The position numbers were made by a program, and so were the translations under genes. A DNA stretch of 64,000 nt from Nectonema munidae (lineage: Eukaryota; Nematomorpha; Nectonematoida; Nectonematidae), in the NCBI GenBank assembly GCA_030549495.1, contig JAUIRK010001046.1, forward strand, positions 334,501 through 398,500, in the 5' to 3' direction. This document shows, piece by piece, positions 57,760 through 64,000 of the stretch. The notes under the pieces were generated by a model, which saw nothing but the letters and a program-made list of their open reading frames with translations, made no database searches and was not told the origin of the DNA. The first letter of the stretch is position 1. The number at the start of each line of letters is the position of its first letter.

Positions 57760-58900
57760 CTGCACCAAAAATGTTGCCAAATTACAAATAAGCAATACCA
57801 CAATGGGGGATTTAAAACAAGCAAAAAGAAAATACCTATCCAACAACTATAACAAAATGACATAACGCAAATTACACAACTTATCAGCAATATATACACA
57901 CATCAAACCACCTAATGACAACTCAAAAACAAGCATCACAAAACAAAAAATTCTACAAATCAATATAGACGTCCAACAAATTATTGAGTTAGAAAAACTA
58001 ACACAAAATAGACATCATTACCATACAAGAAACAAAACGATCTATCCAACGGAAAATTCCAAACATTTATCATTCAACATATTTTACTGACCGACAGCAC
58101 AAATACGGCGTAGGAATACTTATTACATTCATAAAGATATCACTTTCGCCCCATTTACAAGCGCAAGAAATAAAAACAGAAAATAGAAACGCATACAATC
58201 AAAACATTTATATTGCGCCAAGAAACACTACAAACTCTGACGATTATATTGAAGACACAGATATTACAAACACATTCACACATCCTTAAAAAACAGTATA
58301 ATATCTGGAGATATTAACGCTTTCAAAACTTTTGTTCTCGCACATAGAAAGCCACAGAGGCTCCTTAATATCAAATTTAATTAAAATTCAGACCACAATA
58401 CTCAATACGAACGCACCTACACGAAAACCCCCTAACAAAGACCAACAACCTACCTCACCAGACATACCCACTATTACCAATACTCTCAACAAATTGCCCT
58501 CGAAAATATAAATCCACCAGATAACGTTCACACTGCTCTAAGAATATTGACATATATCATACGCACAGCAGACAAACACCACATCTCTCGTGACAAAATA
58601 CATAATAAACAAACTATTTCCAGAGAATATTCGATTACTTATCGAACAAACAATCACAAAGATCTAGAATAATACAAATAAACAAGAATATAGACGAACA
58701 AATACAACACAGAGGGAACAAGTGGTAAACAACACATCACTGAAGTATGGGACCACAAAACTTACTCACACAAACTATGAAGAATAACCCCGAGGAAATC
58801 GGAAAAAGGTTAGGATGCAATCCACCCATAAAAATCTTCAATAAATCTACACAATACCACACATTTGGAATCTCACCAATTCTAAAATTAGGAGTGGGAA
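57760..58900 (+). pseudogene. LINE endonuclease relic (jockey-like), A/C-rich
   Basis: Translations in shifting frames show the AP-endonuclease order of non-LTR retrotransposons: KILQINID (about 57945), an IQET-like piece, a GVGI-like block, SGDINAF (58295-58320, compare GDFNAH), then DNVHTALRIL and RHHI-like segments. Stops and frameshifts abound. The plus strand is strongly A and C rich with few G, unlike the flanks, which dates the insertion as foreign and marks its limits. Confidence 0.6.
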
Positions 58901-60239
58901 TTTTTTTATCCGACTCTGCCTTTTAACCCTATTGCTGCCGAAGGGGGGGCCTAAAACGCCCCCTTCACTAAAAAATTAATTGTTGAAAATTGGCTGAATC
59001 ATATCCCTTCAAATTTTGTGACTTTTCCTAAAATCGCTAGCTGCATCTTTTGAAACCATTTTCATGGTAGTTCAATGACCCTTTCATGTCCAAAACTGTC
59101 AATCAAAATCAAAATTTTTCAGCAAAATTTTGACATTATCTGTACTTAACCTTATAACTTAGGATCTATATTATATAATACCTTGAAAATTTATAATTAT
59201 ATACAGTTTGGAACGCAAAACACTTTATATATTTAATTTTTTCAATAATCATGGCTACTTTTTAAAAAATGTCAATCAAAATTTTGATATGTATGCCTAA
59301 AAATCAGTTCTGTAAAAAATTTTCAAAAAATGGCTGCATATTAGGTATATAGTAAAAATATACTTTTATTTTGTATATTTTGACTTATAATACTTTCTAC
59401 AATCATCTTGAGTATGAAATATTTATTTAAAAACAAAACGTATTATAAAATCTTTTGAAAATTTGTATGAGAGAAGGAACCAAGTTGAAAACTAATTGAA
59501 AAGAACATGTGATCAAAAAAATATGTATCTTGACTAAATGGAAGAGCTACCATGTTCTAATGAACTAGGAAGTGGTTTAATTATATAATATTAGATGCTT
59601 CAAAAAAGATTTTGATTGTGAAAAAGAAGTTCTTTTACAAAAGAAAAATATTTAAATCCTAGCTTATCATATAGGATTACAATTAACATTTAGCTAAGAT
59701 GGGTAGGAAATCTGAAAATTTAGAATAGGTCAGATTTATCAAAAATGGCATAGATATGTGAGAATTTAGTCACTATCAAGATATTTTTAATTTAAATTGA
59801 ATTTGTCCAAAAAACCTTTGAACTGAGATTGGTTTACAAATATTCAGGCCTGATAATAAAATACACGATACTGATAATAAAAAAAGCCTAAGATCATCGA
59901 GAAGATTCTTTAGTCAGAATGCTTTGAGAGAGAAAAAAAGTAATTTTATCATTATAAAAAATTTTTCAAACACAAATTGAGGAATATTAATTTCTAATGA
60001 AAAAAGAGCTACCAAGAAAGGATAATCATAGAATGAATAACAAAATTACATACTGTAAATTATAATATGACGTAGAGACTACGAGCCGATAACGAATTTG
60101 TAGCCAAAAAGATGGAGGTCAAATCGAGTTACATAAGTTACTGTAGAATGAAATATTTTGAGTGAATTAAACACCTAAAGTTGGTATTATTAAAAAAATA
60201 ATTACCAGAGAAATACTGCAAGTAGAAGTTATTTTTATG
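58901..60239. other. No supported gene
   Basis: Starts with a TTAACCCTATTGCTGCCGAA repeat end (58923) similar to 52168. The rest is AT-rich with no recognised feature. Confidence 0.4.
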
Positions 60240-61170
60240 TTTATATATTTGACATTGATTTACAGGTTTAATCGATTTTTTGACAGGTTTTATTGATTTC
60301 ATAAAAATGAAATCACCATTAAATTCTACATACTTGAAATGTAAAAAAAAACTTTTTATAAGAATAAAATTTTTTATTTTGACATGAGCTGTCATATTTA
60401 AATTATTTTGTCAGGTTTGACTAATTTTTATAAAAAAAAAGGAATATAACCAGTAAACACAGCCTACTTGAAAATGGGTATATGTGTGTAAAATGCCATA
60501 CATGGTAAACTTCATCATCTCCCTATACTTTCTATTAAACGTAATTCTCTAATTCAAAAAACCGTGCCTGATCCTTTCTTTTTGGGATAAATCAATTTTT
60601 TGACAGTTTTGATTGATTTTCATAAAAAAAATGAATATCACAACTGAATTACGCATGCTTAAAAATGGGTATATATGTGTAAAAAACTTTATATTATTAC
60701 TTAGATAAAAAGTTTATTTTTAATATGAGCTGTCATATATAAATCAATGCTTTGATAACTTTAATTGATTTTTATAAAAAAATGAATATCACCGCTGAAT
60801 TCAGCATGCTTGAAAATGGGTGTATATGTGTAAAAAACATTATATACTTATTTAGATAAAAAGTTTCTTTTTTGAGATGAGCTGTCATATGTAAATCACT
60901 TTTTTTGACAGGTTTGAATGATTTTCATAAAAAATGAATATCACCACTGAATTCAGCATGCTTGAAAATGGGTATATATGTGTAAAACACATTATATAAT
61001 TATTTAGATAAAAAGCTTCTTTTTGCGATGAGCTGTCACATTTAGATGAATTTTTTGACAGTTTGATTGATTTTCATAAAAAATGAATATCACCACTGAA
61101 TTCAGCATGCTTGAAAATGGGTATATATGTGTAAAACACATTATATAGTATAGTTAAAAAATATATGGAA
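60240..61170. repeat. Tandem array of ~150-bp units
   Basis: The marker GGGTATATATGTGTAAAA occurs at about 60666, 60818 (variant), 60969 and 61118, spacing about 149-152 bp; a diverged copy is at 60475. Each unit carries GATGAGCTGTCATAT, a TTTGACAGGTTTGATTGATT block and GAATATCACCACTGAATTC. Units become more alike to the right, suggesting recent amplification there. Confidence 0.85.
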
Positions 61171-61880
61171 CATTAAAAATATTTATAAAAACTTATTAAT
61201 ATCTGAGAAAAATAGGGGGAGGGGGGGGGGTTATACTTAACGCCCCTCAGCACTTGAGCGGACAAATTTAGCTAATATTTCTGGATGCAACAAGTGAATC
61301 ACATGGAGAACCCCCACGACTACTTGAACCAAAAATTTCAACATCAGTACCACCGTAAGCATCAGAATCAAAAACAAAACTGCTTTCATCACTTGACCCC
61401 ACTGTTGTATGAACTCATTTTGAAATACGTGATGTAGAAAAAATCTCCAATAAAATAAATTGATTAAGTAAAATTTTTATGAAACCAAAAGCTGGAATGA
61501 AGTAAACCCAGAAATGAAAACAATCAGAATGAATTATGTTTGCGATGGTAAAATTTGATAATGAATGTGAAATATGAATTGCTTGATATATTGATATCGA
61601 TCAATCGGCTCATATTTCAATCAATTCCTCAGCACATCCGTCAATACACATTGATGCAGCGTAATTGTAAACAAAAGGCATTAGTATTATAAGTAAACGT
61701 CATGGATATTGGATTTATTGTTGGTAACCTAAATGGAGCTAATATTTTGCTGCGCAAGTGCAAACATTAGAAATAACAACCAAAACGCAGATGAGGGCAA
61801 ATATAAAAAATGTAGTTTATTTGGTATATGCGAAGATTGGGAGTAAAACTCCCATTATCCGTCTTTGAAGGGTGTAAAAA
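61171..61880. other. No supported gene
   Basis: Contains a G-run at 61214 and mixed AT-rich sequence. Nothing recognised. Confidence 0.4.
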
Positions 61881-62460
61881 AGTATCTGTCTTGCGAGGGT
61901 AGAGCATCATTCGAGTAATCTTATAGACAAAGTCAGAAAGGTTGCTACTGCAGCAAGAACACCAAAAACTTGATATTATTCTGAAAAGAGCTATGATGGA
62001 CCAGGTTACTCGTTTGAGTAGCAATTATAACACGGTAAAGGTTTGTTGAATTGAAGCCTGTTCTTATTGATATGGCAAAAACCCAGATGTCAGTCTATCA
62101 GAAAGGCAATGGATGCAACTTGAACAACAGGAGGACCTTCTAAGCTTCCTTTTTAAGTGTCAAAAAAACTTCAAGAAGATCTAACTTCTGGAATGTTCCT
62201 GAAAGAGTGGAAAATGGTAGAACATTCTTTAATGGGGGTTTGCTTGCAGAATTCTCGCTGAATAGAATCCAGAAAGATGAAGCAAAATCGGCAATTTATC
62301 ACTTTGCCGTGAGGATTTTGGGTTTAAATTATCTACTGAAGATCCAAACACGTTTTTAGATAAATTAAATATGTACAAAATGCTTCAGGGACAATACGCC
62401 CTCATGGCAATATGAATATCAATTTATTCAGAAGCTGAATTGACCTGCTTCTGACAAAAT
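61880..62460 (+). pseudogene. Possible hAT transposase fragment
   Basis: Broken translations suggest IDKVRKVATAAR (about 61920), then VLIDMAKT (62062) and DVSLSERQWMQLE (62085). This order resembles the KVRKLV...IxDVxTRWNS...LTExEWxxLE stretch of BED-type hAT transposases. The key TRWN is degraded, so the assignment is weak. Confidence 0.3.
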
Positions 62461-63790
62461 CACTTCATGAAATTTTTAAACAGATGTTAAAAATAAAAAT
62501 GATTATTTATCAGAAATTTTAAAAGTTTTTCCATGTTTAAAATAACTCTTACTTTTTTTTATTTTCTAATATAAATTTTTGATTTATAATAGATTTAACA
62601 ATATTTGAAGCAAATAAGAAAAATCATGTTTGAAATTATTTTATAAAAATACAGATGAAGAAGTCGCAAAATATTTAATGGTATATCAAAATATAGAGGA
62701 AGGCCAGCCCTTCAAAGCGAAATCAAACATGGGTGTCAAGTTTTTTTAAAAAAAGAAACTGTGTGAATGCATGAACTATAGTCTTTCATTTAAAATTTAA
62801 TTTTACCTTTATAAAATGTGGTGCTTCTCTGATAAACTTACATACTGTTGAATGAATAAAATTTTTATTTGTAGTATTTTTGGCAAAAATATAGGTACTG
62901 AAAAAGTATACATTTTAGTCACAGTTGGCATGTAAATTTCCATGTACGGTTTTCAAAATAAATACAACGCTATCTAAAGTTTTAAATTGATTTTATTATT
63001 AGACTTTCACTACACTTAAAAATTTATTGAAATTCAGATGTTTAATTAGACAAATTAGCTTGGAAAAAATGGCGAGTAGAATTTAAAATTACGTTTTAAA
63101 TTTATTAAACAAGACTCCATATTTAAATAATATAATTTTTCAAAAAATACGCACAAGTGATAGATATAACGTGAGGACACAACATGCGTTACAAAGATCT
63201 AAAACAAAAGTCAGCAAACTCGCAAAATTAAAGCACTTTACCATATATTAATTTAGGCAGACATTATCCCTTTGATTTGAAATAAAATTTTAAAGAAAAA
63301 AGTTGAGCTCATGAAAAATCATGAGAGATACACTCATGCAGTTTTGCTTATGCATTCTACTCCCAAAACTCTACTTTCCGAAATTGAACCAATTTACCCT
63401 AGTTTATCGATCACTGACTAAAAGAATATATGAACCACATAGTCTGCTAATTTGCGTATCTTATGGGCCTAATACGCACACCCAAGAGTGAATTAAAATA
63501 AACATTGAATTTATTGTATTCAAAACTCTTAAATTTTAAAAAAAAATTACCTTTAGGAATAACACCCTTACTATAAGGTGCCGATCACAATATAAAAGAA
63601 ATCCTTTTCCAAAGTGCAAAGTAGTGTGAAGGAGAACAACTCAAAATAAAGGGAGATCAAGCAACACTAATTGATGTATTATTATTATACATAAGTAAGC
63701 AGTATATAATAATTGGATGAGGAGAGAGTAAGTAACTGCACATTTTTCACAGTTGATAAGAGACGCTGATTAGGAACCAGAATGACCATA
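62461..63790. other. No supported gene
   Basis: AT-rich spacer between the hAT-like fragment and the gene at the right edge. No element recognised. Confidence 0.4.
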
Positions 63791-63792
63791 AC

Positions 63793-63798
63793 TTTATT
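63793..63798 (-). terminator. Polyadenylation signal of the right-edge gene
   Basis: AATAAA about 57 nt downstream of the TAA at 63857-63855. Confidence 0.45.
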
Positions 63799-63854
63799 GC
63801 ATTGACTAAAACGAGGGAAAGATTTTACGCATATTTGAAGGGTAAAGTTGATGC

Positions 63855-64000
63855 TTAGCGCCTAACCTTGACTTTAGTAGAAGTTTGTGTGTAGCCATTT
63901 TTGGTGTGCTTGTCTCCTTCAGTTTCGTTTATTTCCTTTGACACAACGCACATAAATTCTGCCAAGTCATCTTTACTGTAGTTGTAAAATGAACCAACAT
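63855..64000 (-). CDS. C-terminal exon of an unrecognised gene (partial)
   Basis: On the minus strand the frame entering from the window edge stays open for 47 codons to TAA (63857-63855). It reads FYNYSKDDLAEFMCVVSKEI, then a polar, Lys/Thr-rich tail ending KVKVRR. Local GC is higher than its flanks and a poly(A) signal follows, which supports a real terminal exon. The start of the exon or gene is outside the window. I do not recognise the protein. Confidence 0.5.
   Translation of the reverse strand, partial: VGSFYNYSKDDLAEFMCVVSKEINETEGDKHTKNGYTQTSTKVKVRR

Overview
This is an AT-rich, intron-rich animal (metazoan) nuclear genome segment. Two conserved eukaryotic genes fix its nature: an ER Hsp70 (BiP/GRP78/HSPA5) on the minus strand and an SR splicing factor (SRSF1/ASF-SF2) on the plus strand. 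Introns and intergenic DNA are packed with arthropod-style transposon debris: hAT, MULE, piggyBac, pogo/Tigger, RTE- and jockey-like LINEs, tRNA-derived SINEs and several MITE families. An arthropod such as a crustacean, copepod or mite would fit, but the taxon cannot be settled from the sequence alone.

Layout. (1) 0.65-10.24 kb, minus: the 3' part of a gene for a probably extracellular repeat protein. Three exons each encode one copy of a ~117-aa two-cysteine module, and the last exon carries two diverged modules. All exon junctions are phase 1. I do not recognise the module. (2) 11.4-26.4 kb: no host gene seen. It is a transposon graveyard with a ZBED-type hAT, a FLYWCH-MULE, an RTE LINE 3' end, a P52rIPK-like hAT split by a second hAT with intact termini, a tRNA-SINE split by a MITE with ~115-bp inverted repeats, and a LINE RT fragment. 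(3) 26.48-35.70 kb, minus: BiP, 11 exons, 661 aa, ending in HDEL, with an ERSE-like promoter site and large transposon-filled introns. (4) 36.7-39.4 kb: a broken Tigger/pogo transposon with a SINE inside it. (5) 40.75-53.22 kb, plus: SRSF1, 4 coding exons, 245 aa. Its 7.4-kb intron 1 contains endogenous negative-strand RNA virus (Mononegavirales) L-polymerase fragments in two near-identical direct copies, two other virus-like or unassigned ORFs, and LTR-retroelement-like sequence. Intron 3 carries six copies of a 168-bp satellite, a hAT MITE with perfect target duplication, a piggyBac-type MITE and a tRNA-Asp-like sequence. (6) 53.2-63.8 kb: no host gene seen; an A/C-rich LINE endonuclease relic, a ~150-bp tandem array and an inverted-repeat element. 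(7) 63.86-64 kb, minus: the last exon of an unrecognised gene that runs off the window.

The three clear host genes have no obvious functional link to one another. The most novel items are the modular two-cysteine protein with a recently duplicated exon, and the paleoviral cluster inside the SRSF1 intron. Exon boundaries were derived by eye from GT/AG sites, phase and similarity to the known families.
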